Positions 52,029 through 60,308 of a DNA stretch of 64,000 nucleotides are shown here, piece by piece. Both the position numbers and the translations under genes were made by a program. Source of the DNA: Owenweeksia sp. (lineage in GTDB: Bacteria; Bacteroidota; Bacteroidia; Flavobacteriales; Schleiferiaceae); NCBI GenBank assembly GCA_002695025.1, contig NZNV01000025.1, positions 208,727-272,726 on the forward strand. The letters run 5' to 3'. Within the stretch, counting starts at the first letter, position 1; the number at the start of each line of letters is the position of its first letter. The notes beneath the pieces were generated by a model, which saw only the letters and a program-made list of their open reading frames with translations, made no database searches and had not been told where the DNA came from.

Positions 52029-53093
52029 ATGATTTCATCACCTCCTGAATGGACATCTTATAAAGAAGCACCGATAAGTGGCAATTGGTTCAAAAGATGG
52101 ATCAAAAGCCGTTTTCGTTTTGTGGATTATCCTTTTTTACTGGCCTATCGCGGGTATGGAAACCGTGAAGAAATGCTTATTCAGGGACATGTTTTCCGGG
52201 GTATGGCCTTGCACCGTCCCCGCAAGAGGCATTCGCCCTGGAAGAATTTTATTGCTCTCATCAAGATGTTTATGGTGCGTACGGTACCCGAGGCTAATGT
52301 TCAGCTGGAGTGTAAGGGAGAGTTTTTCAGGGTTAAGACCAATGCCAGCGGCTTCTTTGAATTCAGGGTAAAAAATCCTGGTCTGGAAAAGGGCTGGCAC
52401 ACTTTTGAACTTAAACTGATGGATGAGCTGGTAGAGGGACAGGAGGAGATCAAGGTGCAGTCCGAGGTGCTCATAGAATACGACTTTGAGTATGGCCTTA
52501 TATCTGATATTGACGATACCTTCCTGGTATCCCACGTTACCAAAATCGTGCGGAAACTCTATGTGTTGCTCACCAAGAATGCGGAAACCCGTAAGCCCTT
52601 TAAAGGGGTGGTGGAGTTCTATAAAAAACTCTCCAGGGGTGTTGAAACACCTACTAATCCTTTCTTTTACGTGTCCAGCAGCGAATGGAACCTCTATGAT
52701 TTTCTTATCAATTTCACCCGGCATCACCGTTTACCCAAAGGTGTGCTGCAACTCAAGGATATCAAAGACAGCCTGATGGACTTTATACGTTCCGGTTACG
52801 GCAGCCATGATCATAAGCGGGTGAAGATTGAGAATATCTTCAGGATGTACCCGGAACAAAGCTTCATCCTGCTCGGTGATAACGGCCAGCATGACCCTGA
52901 TATTTACCTGAATATTGCCATGACCCATCGTGAGCAGGTCAAGGCTGTTTACATAAGAGGGGTCAAGCGTTCTCATCGTAAAAAGGCCGATGAGGTATTG
53001 GAGAAGATCCGCGAATTGGATATTCCGGTATTGCAGTTCAGGCGCAGTGCTGAGGCTTCTGCACACGCAAGGCAGCATGGGTTTATACGTTAA
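52029..53093 (+). CDS. App1-family (DUF2183) phosphatidate phosphatase-like protein
   Basis: 354 residues. HAD-like catalytic motif YGLISDIDDTFLVSHVTK (DxDDT), SSSEWNLYDFLINF and ILLGDNGQHDPDIY match the App1 catalytic domain of yeast phosphatidate phosphatase. An N-terminal beta domain (~35-130) precedes it. Opposite chemistry to the divergent lipid kinase beside it suggests a phospholipid turnover pair; that link is inference. Confidence 0.88.
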   Translation: MISSPPEWTSYKEAPISGNWFKRWIKSRFRFVDYPFLLAYRGYGNREEMLIQGHVFRGMALHRPRKRHSPWKNFIALIKMFMVRTVPEANVQLECKGEFFRVKTNASGFFEFRVKNPGLEKGWHTFELKLMDELVEGQEEIKVQSEVLIEYDFEYGLISDIDDTFLVSHVTKIVRKLYVLLTKNAETRKPFKGVVEFYKKLSRGVETPTNPFFYVSSSEWNLYDFLINFTRHHRLPKGVLQLKDIKDSLMDFIRSGYGSHDHKRVKIENIFRMYPEQSFILLGDNGQHDPDIYLNIAMTHREQVKAVYIRGVKRSHRKKADEVLEKIRELDIPVLQFRRSAEASAHARQHGFIR

Positions 53094-54103
53094 TCCGCAA
53101 GCTCAGCAAGCGCAAAGGTTGTGCGTTGGGACAGGTCCTTTGAGATCTGTATAAGGTAATCCACATCATACATCACCTTATTGTCATAGCTCGCAGCCTG
53201 GGTAAAAGCCTGGCTGGCATCATGGTAGCGTTGTAAAAGAAATGAAGCTATGCCAAGGTTATAATAAGCGGCAGCGGTAACCCCGGCATCCTTCCTGGAT
53301 TTTTCCTCGTTGGGAGTGGCATCCTTTACAAAGTCCTGCCAGGTAGCAGCGGCTTCCTGAAGTAGGGCAGTACATTCTTCTGTAGCTTCCGTGGAAGCTT
53401 TCAAAATATTAAATGCCCGTTCCAGCTTATCAAAGGCCTGGTTGAACAAGGGGTACTCAAACTTTTTCTCCTTGATCTTAATGGCGTTGAGGTGGAGTGT
53501 TTTTTCTACCGTATTAAAGCGATTGTTAAAGACACCGGCCAGCTCGCTGGCCCTGCGGGCCACCATTTCCTGTTTCACCCTGGTTTTGTGCTGTACATAA
53601 TAGTCATGAGCGAGGCTCATGGATTCAGACTTCTGAGAACTGATCTTTTCACTCCCGCTTATATCCTCACGAAAGATCTCCTGATCATCTTTAACAACTT
53701 TAAGGGTATAGTGGTAGCGCACATCCCCCTCATAGTAATAGATGGTGCGTGATTTATCCACACCACCAGCCTTGTACTTTTCCTGGAACGACTTTCTCTG
53801 GGGATTGTCGTACGAAAATATCCCCTCAATTATTTCCACGGTAAAATCGGGCTCATTATGGGTGTCCGCTTGCCGGAACGGGCTTACCTGAAACTCCTGT
53901 TCCAATAGCTTCCTGCGGTAAGCATCATTATCTTCGGTTTCAATGGACAGGAAATAATAACTTCCACTATCCAGTTCTTTGGACATAGGAGGTTGCAGGT
54001 AATTGATATAGCCCAGCTTTTCCTTATCCGGTTTTTGAGCCTGGGCCGTATAAATGGTTAATAGCAGGCTTAAGGCAAGGAGGCTTTTACTCAACGCAGG
54101 CAT
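53090..54103 (-). CDS. Exported TPR-like protein
   Basis: 337 residues. Signal peptide (LLALSLLLTIYTAQAQ). The C-terminal ~120 residues are helical with a TPR-like pair (AAYYNLGIASFLLQRYHDA). The N-terminal part is beta rich. No family recognised. It overlaps the upstream gene (54087-54809) by 17 bases, so the two are an operon. Confidence 0.72.
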   Translation of the reverse strand: MPALSKSLLALSLLLTIYTAQAQKPDKEKLGYINYLQPPMSKELDSGSYYFLSIETEDNDAYRRKLLEQEFQVSPFRQADTHNEPDFTVEIIEGIFSYDNPQRKSFQEKYKAGGVDKSRTIYYYEGDVRYHYTLKVVKDDQEIFREDISGSEKISSQKSESMSLAHDYYVQHKTRVKQEMVARRASELAGVFNNRFNTVEKTLHLNAIKIKEKKFEYPLFNQAFDKLERAFNILKASTEATEECTALLQEAAATWQDFVKDATPNEEKSRKDAGVTAAAYYNLGIASFLLQRYHDASQAFTQAASYDNKVMYDVDYLIQISKDLSQRTTFALAELAD

Positions 54104-54809
54104 TGTAATCTTCCAGTATTTGTGGCAATACTACCATTACCTGTTGGGAATTAACCTGTTTGGCTATGAACTTGCCCAATTTGGTTTCAGCATCCTGGTG
54201 GAATGGCTCAATTCCGTAGCCACCGGTTTTGTATTTTTCCTGTACCTCGGGACATTTACTGATGTATGCGGCAAAATCAACCTTTTGCAAAGTGGTCATT
54301 TCATCATCCTTTTTCAGCAAGAGGTTGGGGTTGGTTCGCATGGACTCCAGTTCTTCTTCATAAGCTACCCGCTCTGCTTCAGTAGTAGTGACAGTAACGG
54401 CATCCGGAGTATCGTAAAAACGATACAGGCTTATATCACCGTCCACCATTCTCTCAATAAAATACCATTTGGCAATTCCCATGCCCATGGTCATCTTCAT
54501 CAGCGAAAATTTCTGAGCCTCAAAATAGCGGTCACCGGCTATATAGGCTTTGATATCATCCGGGCGGTACTTTTCTCTTTCTTTTCCTTTAACTTTGCCA
54601 TCTGCCATGGCATCTTCGGTAAAGAATTCAACACTTTCCTGGTTGTTCCAGGGGCTCCTGGTGTCGCCCTTGAGCTTTATGTAACCGTTCAGGACCTCAC
54701 CCTTAAGGGTAACGATCTGTCCTTTCATTTCATCAGACTTCAACTTATAGGTTTGGGCTGTGAGTAAGGTAGAGGCTAGGATAAGGGCACCGGCAAGTAT
54801 ATTTTTCAT
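54087..54809 (-). CDS. Exported hypothetical protein
   Basis: 240 residues. Signal peptide (ILAGALILASTLLTAQ). The N-terminal segment (GQIVTLKGEVLNGYIKLKGD, then YFEAQKFSLMKMTMG) is like Bacteroidota periplasmic beta-strand proteins of unknown function. Two Cys near the C-terminus (KCPE, YNACVE). First gene of a two-gene operon with the TPR-like protein. Confidence 0.72.
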   Translation of the reverse strand: MKNILAGALILASTLLTAQTYKLKSDEMKGQIVTLKGEVLNGYIKLKGDTRSPWNNQESVEFFTEDAMADGKVKGKEREKYRPDDIKAYIAGDRYFEAQKFSLMKMTMGMGIAKWYFIERMVDGDISLYRFYDTPDAVTVTTTEAERVAYEEELESMRTNPNLLLKKDDEMTTLQKVDFAAYISKCPEVQEKYKTGGYGIEPFHQDAETKLGKFIAKQVNSQQVMVVLPQILEDYNACVE

Positions 54810-54907
54810 GCTTCAAAATTTGAAGCGCGAAAAGTAGCTTTTTTAGAAATATGCCAACCTGCGGAGAAATAAAATAAAGAAAAGATAACAGTGGGTTGAA
54901 AACCCGC

Positions 54908-55867
54908 TTATTTGCCGCCAGTAAGTTGATCCATGATTATTTCAGCGTGTACGCGGGAGTTCTCGATAAACCAGGTATGGGTTTCCAGCCCACCGCAAAC
55001 CACCCCGGCCAGGTATAAGCCTTTTACATTGCTCTCCATGGTGTTTGGATCATAAACGGGCTTCATCATATCACTCTCTCTTAATTCAACCCCGGCCTGG
55101 CGGAGCAATTTGAAGTCCGGCTGGTAACCGATCATGGCCAGTACAAAATCATTTTCAAGGGTGTGCAACTTTCCCGCCTGCTCAAAGGTCACCTTATCTT
55201 CGGTGATCTCCGTGATATGGGCATTGAAATAAGTGGGAATGGAACCTTCCTGAATCCGGTTGTTGATGTCCGGGCGCACCCAGTATTTGACCCGCTCGGA
55301 TATGGCATCTTCACGAATGATCATGGTAACCTCCGCTCCTTTACGCCAGCATTCAAGGGCGGCATCCACGGCTGAATTGCGGGCGCCTACTATCACGATC
55401 TTCTGGCGGAAATAGGGGTGGGGATCACTGTAATAGTAATGTACTTTGTCCAGCGTGTCACCTTTGGCGCCTAAGGTATTGCTACGGTCGTAAAAGCCGG
55501 TGGCCATTACCAGGTTTTTGGTAGTGTAAGTGCCTTTGGAGGTTTTCACGGTAAAGCCCCGCTCCGCTGGCTCTATATCATTCACACTCTCATACAGGTT
55601 GATGTTGAGGTGGTGCTTCATGGCTACCCTGCGGTAGTATTCCAGCGCTTCGGGACGGGTGGGCTTGGGATTGTGTGACACGAAGGGAACCCCGCCTATT
55701 TCCAGTTTATCCGAAGTGGAGAAGAAGGTCATATTCTGGGGGTAGCGGTAAATGGAATTTACGAGCATACCCTTTTCCACGATGAGGTAATCCAGGTTCT
55801 TTTGGGAAGCTTCAATACCACAGGCCATACCGATAGGGCCCGCTCCAATAATCAGGACGTCTAACAT
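54908..55867 (-). CDS. ypdA: YpdA-family thiol-disulfide oxidoreductase
   Basis: 319 residues. FAD site VLIIGAGPIGMACGIEA, NADPH site KIVIVGARNSAVDAALE and closing GLYLAGVVCGG. This is the YpdA family, which reduces bacillithiol disulfide and is found in low-GC Gram-positives and Bacteroidota. Bacillithiol use by this organism is inferred from the family. Confidence 0.88.
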   Translation of the reverse strand: MLDVLIIGAGPIGMACGIEASQKNLDYLIVEKGMLVNSIYRYPQNMTFFSTSDKLEIGGVPFVSHNPKPTRPEALEYYRRVAMKHHLNINLYESVNDIEPAERGFTVKTSKGTYTTKNLVMATGFYDRSNTLGAKGDTLDKVHYYYSDPHPYFRQKIVIVGARNSAVDAALECWRKGAEVTMIIREDAISERVKYWVRPDINNRIQEGSIPTYFNAHITEITEDKVTFEQAGKLHTLENDFVLAMIGYQPDFKLLRQAGVELRESDMMKPVYDPNTMESNVKGLYLAGVVCGGLETHTWFIENSRVHAEIIMDQLTGGK

Positions 55868-56026
55868 GAAAATACTATCAATTCAGAGAAGATGCTTGTT
55901 CAAAAGTAGCGCTTTCACCTAAGGCAAAGGGCTTCTGCTTTTAAATACAGATATTGGGCCGTTAAAGTTTTGCGATGGTCCCGGCCGGATGGTTTTACGT
56001 AAATATGCATAAACGTTTGTTTGGGA

Positions 56027-56740
56027 ATGCCTGAGATCAGTATTATTATACCTACTTACCAGGAGGCTGCCAGTATTGGAGACCTGGTGCGTTACCTTTT
56101 ACGTTGCAGCAGAAACCACGATGCCGAGGTATTGGTGGTGGATGGAGGCAGTTCAGACGATACCTGCACCCATGCTGGGGAGGCAGGTGCCAGGGTGCTG
56201 ATCAGTCCCCGGAAAGGCAGGGCCGCACAGTTGAACCACGGGGCTGCAATGGCTGAGGGGAAGGTGCTTTATTTCCTACATGCGGATGCTTTTCCTCCTT
56301 CGTCCTTTTTGGATGATATCCAGGGGGCCCTCAAACTAGGTTACGATTTCGGAAATTTCCGGCAACAGATACAGTCCAACAACAAATGGGTGAAGATCAA
56401 CAGTTACGCCAGCCGTTTCAACCGTATCATTTCCAGCGGGGGCGATCAATCACTTTTTATCAGACGTTCGCTTTTTGAGGAACTGGACGGTTACCGTGAG
56501 GATTACCTGATGATGGAGGACTATGAATTCTTTAAACGGGCCCGCCAGAAAGGGGAGCAGATCAAGATACCCAAAAGCCTGAAGGTGTTGGATCGCAAGT
56601 ATAAGTACAACAGTTTTTTGCGGGTAAACCTTTCCAATATTGCCATTTTTACCATGTATAGTTTGGGGGTGCATCCTAATAAACTGTACCCGCTGTATAA
56701 GAAGTGGATCAAAGGTCCAAGGTATTCCGAGTTGAAATAG
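56027..56740 (+). CDS. TIGR04283-type family 2 glycosyltransferase
   Basis: 237 residues from ATG 56027 (an in-frame TTG lies 2 codons upstream). EISIIIPTYQEAASIGDLVR, then VVDGGSSDDTCTHA, HADAFPPSSF and SGGDQSLFIRRSLFEELDGY are the GT2 core in the form of TIGR04283 (reported with arsenosugar biosynthesis). No arsenic genes are adjacent, so the sugar acceptor is open. Confidence 0.82.
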   Translation: MPEISIIIPTYQEAASIGDLVRYLLRCSRNHDAEVLVVDGGSSDDTCTHAGEAGARVLISPRKGRAAQLNHGAAMAEGKVLYFLHADAFPPSSFLDDIQGALKLGYDFGNFRQQIQSNNKWVKINSYASRFNRIISSGGDQSLFIRRSLFEELDGYREDYLMMEDYEFFKRARQKGEQIKIPKSLKVLDRKYKYNSFLRVNLSNIAIFTMYSLGVHPNKLYPLYKKWIKGPRYSELK

Positions 56741-56774
56741 AACCGGATAAGCTTCCCATTTTATAAAAAGATAC

Positions 56775-56782
56775 TATTTTTG
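56775..56782 (+). promoter_or_regulatory. Displaced tRNA promoter element TATTTTTG
   Basis: It matches TAnnTTTG and is followed by GCAGCCC, as the other tRNA promoters of the window are followed by G+C-rich starts. It lies 15 bases before the first tRNA-Arg-like arm and 375 bases from the intact tRNA, as if insertions had separated promoter and gene. Confidence 0.5.
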
Positions 56783-56796
56783 CAGCCCTTATTTAA

Positions 56797-56826
56797 GGTC
56801 GCGCAGCTCCCCGAAAGTTTTCGGGG
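56797..56826 (+). pseudogene. tRNA-Arg-like 5' arm (copy 1) joined to a perfect palindrome
   Basis: GGTCGCGCAGCTC (56797-56809) matches 12 of the first 13 bases of the intact tRNA-Arg. It runs into CCCCGAAA-GT-TTTCGGGG, a perfect 8-bp inverted repeat. No rest of a tRNA follows. Confidence 0.5.
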
Positions 56827-56859
56827 CGGGCAGCATCGCCTCGCGACTGGTAAAAGAAA

Positions 56860-56878
56860 GGTCGCGTAGCTCAGCTGG
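56860..56878 (+). pseudogene. tRNA-Arg 5' arm (copy 2)
   Basis: GGTCGCGTAGCTCAGCTGG is identical to the first 19 bases of the intact tRNA-Arg at 57157. It then runs into a 30-base palindrome instead of the D-loop. Confidence 0.8.
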
Positions 56879-56902
56879 CTGCCTGCCGGCAGGCAGCCAG
56901 CT
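56873..56902. repeat. Perfect 30-base palindrome
   Basis: The 15-base left half (AGCTGGCTGCCTGCC) is exactly complementary to the right half, with the centre at 56887/56888. Its left end is part of the tRNA D-arm sequence. It could be a structured mobile palindrome or the result of inverted duplication. Confidence 0.85.
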
Positions 56903-56924
56903 GTGAAAGAGAAGTAACGATAGT

Positions 56925-57179
56925 ATGTACCTGGTTTACGTTCTCAGAAGTGAAAAAGATGGCCGTTTTTACGTTGGAATGACCAATGATATTATAAGAC
57001 GGCTTAAAGAACATAATGCTGGAAAATCAAAATCTACAAAAGGCTTTACACCCTGGATTCTTGTTTTTACAGAAACCTTACCTTCACGGGAAGAAGCCCG
57101 TAAAAGGGAAAAATATTTAAAGAGTGGTGTAGGTAAGGAGTATATAAAAGATTATTGGTCGCGTAGCTCAGCTGGATAG
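56925..57179 (+). CDS. GIY-YIG nuclease whose 3' end lies inside tRNA-Arg
   Basis: 84 residues: LVYVLRSEKDGRFYVGMTND (GIY-YIG motif as VYV...YVG), IRRLKEHN, TPWILVFTETLPSREEARKR then EKYLKSGVG. This is the UvrC-type single-domain GIY-YIG family. The last codons (WSRSSAG) are read from the first bases of the intact tRNA-Arg and the stop TAG is in its D-loop. The gene lies between a 5' tRNA arm and the complete tRNA, so it may be a selfish element that targets this tRNA. Confidence 0.85.
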   Translation: MYLVYVLRSEKDGRFYVGMTNDIIRRLKEHNAGKSKSTKGFTPWILVFTETLPSREEARKREKYLKSGVGKEYIKDYWSRSSAG

Positions 57180-57230
57180 AGCATCTGCCTTCTAAGCAGA
57201 CGGTCACAGGTTCGAATCCTGTCGCGATCA
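57157..57230 (+). tRNA. tRNA-Arg(TCT)
   Basis: Acceptor GGTCGCG pairs with CGCGATC (one G-U). D arm GCTC...GAGC. Anticodon arm TCTGC-CTTCTAA-GCAGA with TCT (57191-57193), reading AGA. T arm ACAGG-TTCGAAT-CCTGT, discriminator A. All 74 bases are intact despite the duplications around it. Confidence 0.95.
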
Positions 57231-57233
57231 CCC

Positions 57234-57264
57234 AAAGCCTGGCTCGAAGAGCCGGGCTTTTTTA
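57234..57264 (+). terminator. Terminator of tRNA-Arg
   Basis: AAAGCC-T-GGCTC, loop GAA, GAGCC-G-GGCTTTTTT, starting 4 bases after the tRNA. Confidence 0.88.
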
Positions 57265-57379
57265 TTGGAGTAAAGCCAAGCTTGCTTGAAGCTTTGCGAA
57301 AATAAAAAGGCCAAGAACCTGCGAAGCGGTTTCGGGCTTTGAAGAGTTCCTCCAATAAGCACTTTCAGGATCATCAAGT

Positions 57380-57435
57380 AATCCTGTCGCGATCACCCAA
57401 AGCCTGGCTTGAAGAGCCGGGCTTTTTTATTGGAG
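57380..57435 (+). repeat. Second copy of the tRNA-Arg 3' arm plus terminator
   Basis: 57380-57435 repeats 57215-57270 (end of the T arm, acceptor strand, terminator, ATTGGAG) with one mismatch. It contains no complete tRNA. The 109 bases between the copies hold no gene. 57436-57618 shows only A/T-rich sequence and the palindrome at 57568. The copy resembles an att-like footprint left by integration at the tRNA 3' end. Confidence 0.75.
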
Positions 57436-57567
57436 CAAAGTGAAGTTTGCCCGAAATTTTGAGGAAATAAAAACGCTTAGCGAGCTATAGCAGATAAGGG
57501 TTTTGTACTGTGATTGCAATGATGTTTATAACCTGTGAATGATGTAAGATCCTTAGGTGATAATGTA

Positions 57568-57581
57568 AATGAATATTCATT
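57568..57581. promoter_or_regulatory. 14-base palindrome AATGAATATTCATT, operator candidate
   Basis: Perfect palindrome 37 bases upstream of the 95-residue protein gene. It differs only in the two central bases from the palindrome at the tetR promoter (36766). Confidence 0.4.
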
Positions 57582-57618
57582 GAGCGCCATACCTTACTAG
57601 CTAATCCATTTAAGCAAT

Positions 57619-57906
57619 ATGACACAGTCAAAATCAGAAAGAACAGCTGGTTACCGAAGTGCAGAGCAGAACAGGCGCAGGGAAGAAGGCAAATCTTCAG
57701 AAAACACCAAGGGCATTGAAAATCACCAGAGGGCAGCTGAATGTTTTACGCTAGCCTCTAAAAACCACTATGAAGCAGCCCGGTATCACGAGGAGGGTGA
57801 TGATCTTAATGCTTCAAAAAGTACAATTCTTGCCATGGGATACGCTCTAATGGGAAACGAATACCAGTCTCAGGATATAAAACATCATGCTATGGAAGGG
57901 AAGTAA
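57619..57906 (+). CDS. Small hydrophilic hypothetical protein, 95 aa
   Basis: 95 residues: an Arg/Ser/Glu-rich disordered N-terminus followed by a helical segment (NHQRAAECFTLASKNHYEAA then RYHEEGDD) and AMGYALMGNEYQSQDIKHHA. Short proteins with this helical part are frequent in Bacteroidota; I recall no function. Possibly stress related because CsbD-like and SPFH genes lie nearby, but that is weak. Confidence 0.65.
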   Translation: MTQSKSERTAGYRSAEQNRRREEGKSSENTKGIENHQRAAECFTLASKNHYEAARYHEEGDDLNASKSTILAMGYALMGNEYQSQDIKHHAMEGK

Positions 57907-57946
57907 GGCTGTCCTGAATATATAAAGCTAAGGGTTATAAACAAGT

Positions 57947-57972
57947 CAAGGCACGAAAGTTCGTGCCTTGAA
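57947..57972. terminator. Strong hairpin after the 95-residue protein gene
   Basis: TCAAGGCACGAA-AG-TTCGTGCCTTGA forms a perfect 12-bp stem with a two-base loop. No T run follows, so termination is likely but not typical. Confidence 0.6.
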
Positions 57973-58015
57973 TGAGATGTTTATTTGATTAATCTGTTTA
58001 GTAGAAAGTTTTCAA

Positions 58016-58654
58016 TTAAAAAAAACGATACCCAAGAGTTACCTGGTACCATAGGTTTTTGTAACGCGGGGTTGTGGAGGAATCATCTTTTCGGTTGTGA
58101 AGGGCGTCAATACCTACCCGGGCGCCCACCACTATATGATCAATATTTATATCCGCACCTCCTGCAAAACAGAAGGTGTTCTTACGGTAGGAATCATTTT
58201 CAAATTCCTGTTCCTGGGCAATGCTACTGCTCGCATTCTTGAAAACATCTCTTTGATGAATCAGGAATGAGTACTGGGGGCCGGCCATCAGTGAGATAAA
58301 CTCGCTGGGTTTTAAGAGAAGATATATGGGAATATCAATATAGCTGGTAGTTCTGGTAAAATCATAGCTTTCACCCAGAATCATACCCGTGGCCTGAAAC
58401 CCCTTTTCCGAATACAGGATTTCCGGCTGAATACCAACGTATTTACTTATGGGTATCGTAGTAAAAAGGCCGGTTGCGAAGCCAATTTTACTGTTTGATT
58501 TAAAACTTGCACCGCTCTCACTATACGTATTGGAATAGTTAGTTCCAATTTTTAATCCGAATTGCCATTCTTCGCGGAAATCGGTCTCAACCGACTGGCT
58601 CCAACCGTTTAAGGTCAAACTGCAAATTATAAGTAAAAGGAAAATATTTTTCAT
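58016..58654 (-). CDS. Outer-membrane beta-barrel protein (OMP_b-brl_2 type)
   Basis: 212 residues. Signal peptide (FLLLIICSLTLNGWSQ). Beta strands: FGLKIGTNYSNTY, YVGIQPEILYSEKG, YIDIPIYLLLKPSEFISLM, HIVVGARVGIDA and a C-terminal aromatic strand WYQVTLGYRFF. This is the small porin-like fold widespread in Bacteroidota. Function unknown. Confidence 0.85.
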   Translation of the reverse strand: MKNIFLLLIICSLTLNGWSQSVETDFREEWQFGLKIGTNYSNTYSESGASFKSNSKIGFATGLFTTIPISKYVGIQPEILYSEKGFQATGMILGESYDFTRTTSYIDIPIYLLLKPSEFISLMAGPQYSFLIHQRDVFKNASSSIAQEQEFENDSYRKNTFCFAGGADINIDHIVVGARVGIDALHNRKDDSSTTPRYKNLWYQVTLGYRFF

Positions 58655-58782
58655 AACATAATAATTTATTATTCAAAGGTGGTATTATAATAATTTATTA
58701 TGTTACAATACTTTTTAATTTTATTGTATATTTTACATATAAAAATGGAGCAACAAGCGTACGTTTAATATTATCCTGATCT

Positions 58783-59916
58783 TTAAGCTTTATTTCTGCC
58801 AAATCTTAGATAGTCCATTAATTTTGATAGGATTGTCCAGGTGTTTTTAACCTTTTTGGACTTGCTCTCTACAAGGGATTCATAAGTACCCAATAACATA
58901 CCTATAGGCTTGAGTTCTTTATACTCCTCGCTAATAACCAGGAGCATTGCGGTATAGGGTAAAAATAATATCATACCTGCTATGCCCCATACCAGGGCAC
59001 CTGCAATAAGACTTAGTATGGCCGCAAAAGCATTTATTCTCAGGCTTCCACCCACTATTTTAGGGCTCAGGAAATTATCTGAAACTAATTGAACAGACCA
59101 AAAAAGTATACCCACTGCTACCGCCATTCCGAGGGAATCTTTAGCAATAAGGACATATAAAATTGGAATTATCGCGCCTATTACGGTGCCAATATAAGGT
59201 ACTATAGAAAGTAGGGCTCCCAGGAAACCAAAAAGGAATGGATTTTCAACTCCGATAATCCAAAGCCCAATGCTATTGGTAAACCCTATGACCACAATGA
59301 GAATTATTACACCCACTAAATATTTTTTGCCTACCTGCTGAATTTTTTTGAAAAGGCGAATGGCCCTTCCTCGTTGCTCTATAGGGTAAAAGTGAGCCAT
59401 GGCCTCCGTTAACCCGTTACGATAAATAAGTAAAAGGAAAATATAGATGACCGTGGCTCCCAGGCCTGCAATAAAGGTTGCAGAACTGGTAAATGTTTGC
59501 TTCACTAAATAACCTGACGATCCGCTGATCCATTCTTTTATACGTAGGTAAAGTTCATCCTTATCCAGATCGTCTATAAAATTAAGATTTTGATTAAGGT
59601 ATAAAGTAATATCTGCAAAAGTGGCGATGATGCGATCCTGGAAATTGGTTAACTCCTTTGAGATCTGTAGAATTTGAGTTGAAAAGAACAGTATTCCTGC
59701 GCCTAAGAGCAATATTGCTGTAAGCATCGTAATTATCCCTGCAGGTATCCGACCTACTCCCCAACCTTCAATCCGATTTGCGAGGGGGAGAAGAATAAAA
59801 GAAATCAGTAGAGCAAAGGCCAGGGGAATAAGGAGGGATCTGGCCAAAATTAATGTTGCAAACATCAGTAATACTGAGGCAAGCGCAAAAAATATATTTT
59901 TGAAGTAGAGATTCAT
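58783..59916 (-). CDS. AI-2E family membrane permease (copy 2)
   Basis: 377 residues, about eight membrane helices. The motif near the end is LRINAFAAILSLIAGALVWG, then IAGMILFLPYTAML, parallel to the tail of the copy at 36898. It lacks that copy's charged insert. Its start overlaps a decayed PIG-L deacetylase gene by 4 bases. Substrate unknown. Confidence 0.85.
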   Translation of the reverse strand: MNLYFKNIFFALASVLLMFATLILARSLLIPLAFALLISFILLPLANRIEGWGVGRIPAGIITMLTAILLLGAGILFFSTQILQISKELTNFQDRIIATFADITLYLNQNLNFIDDLDKDELYLRIKEWISGSSGYLVKQTFTSSATFIAGLGATVIYIFLLLIYRNGLTEAMAHFYPIEQRGRAIRLFKKIQQVGKKYLVGVIILIVVIGFTNSIGLWIIGVENPFLFGFLGALLSIVPYIGTVIGAIIPILYVLIAKDSLGMAVAVGILFWSVQLVSDNFLSPKIVGGSLRINAFAAILSLIAGALVWGIAGMILFLPYTAMLLVISEEYKELKPIGMLLGTYESLVESKSKKVKNTWTILSKLMDYLRFGRNKA

Positions 59917-60290
59917 GGTGTTGGGAATGAATGGGCTCTAAAAGCTTGTTGCGGCCTAAGCCAACGATAATACCACTCCTTTTCCTGGGCCGATTCAAAG
60001 TGGGCTGCATGAGCATCCACTCCCAGAAAGAAGGTGGTAAACTCTGCCTTTGGAATGACTTTGGGGTAGTAGGCGCCCTCGTCATCTTCGTAGGCAGAGG
60101 CCCATAGAATATTAAGATTAACCCTTCCCGTCCGCCAAAGGGTGATCATAGCTTCCCCTATTTGCTCATGCCTCTTATGGCGGGGATACTCACCTTTTGG
60201 GCTGTGGGTTATAACCATATCTATTTTTTGCTCGGACCATAATTTAAAATATCTTTTCACAGTCTTCAAAAAGGGGCCGGTTCAAATCAA
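59913..60290 (-). pseudogene. Decayed PIG-L deacetylase gene
   Basis: The readable part (59913-60269, TTG start only) gives DMVITHSPKGEYPRHKRHEQ, the second motif of PIG-L N-acetylglucosaminyl deacetylases. Just upstream a different frame reads DLNRPLFEDCEKIF, the segment that should precede it, then stops. The first motif (HPDDE) and ~90 N-terminal residues are absent; a small gene occupies that place. So the gene has lost its 5' part and carries a frameshift near 60250. The remnant could still be translated. Confidence 0.75.
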
Positions 60291-60308
60291 TCACTAGAGG
60301 TACCTTCC

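Noticed and set aside
52137..52727. 196-codon open frame on the minus strand
   Set aside because: Antisense to the App1-like gene with its intact DxDDT motif.
54054..54767. 237-codon open frame on the plus strand
   Set aside because: Antisense to two exported proteins with clear signal peptides and a 17-base overlap.
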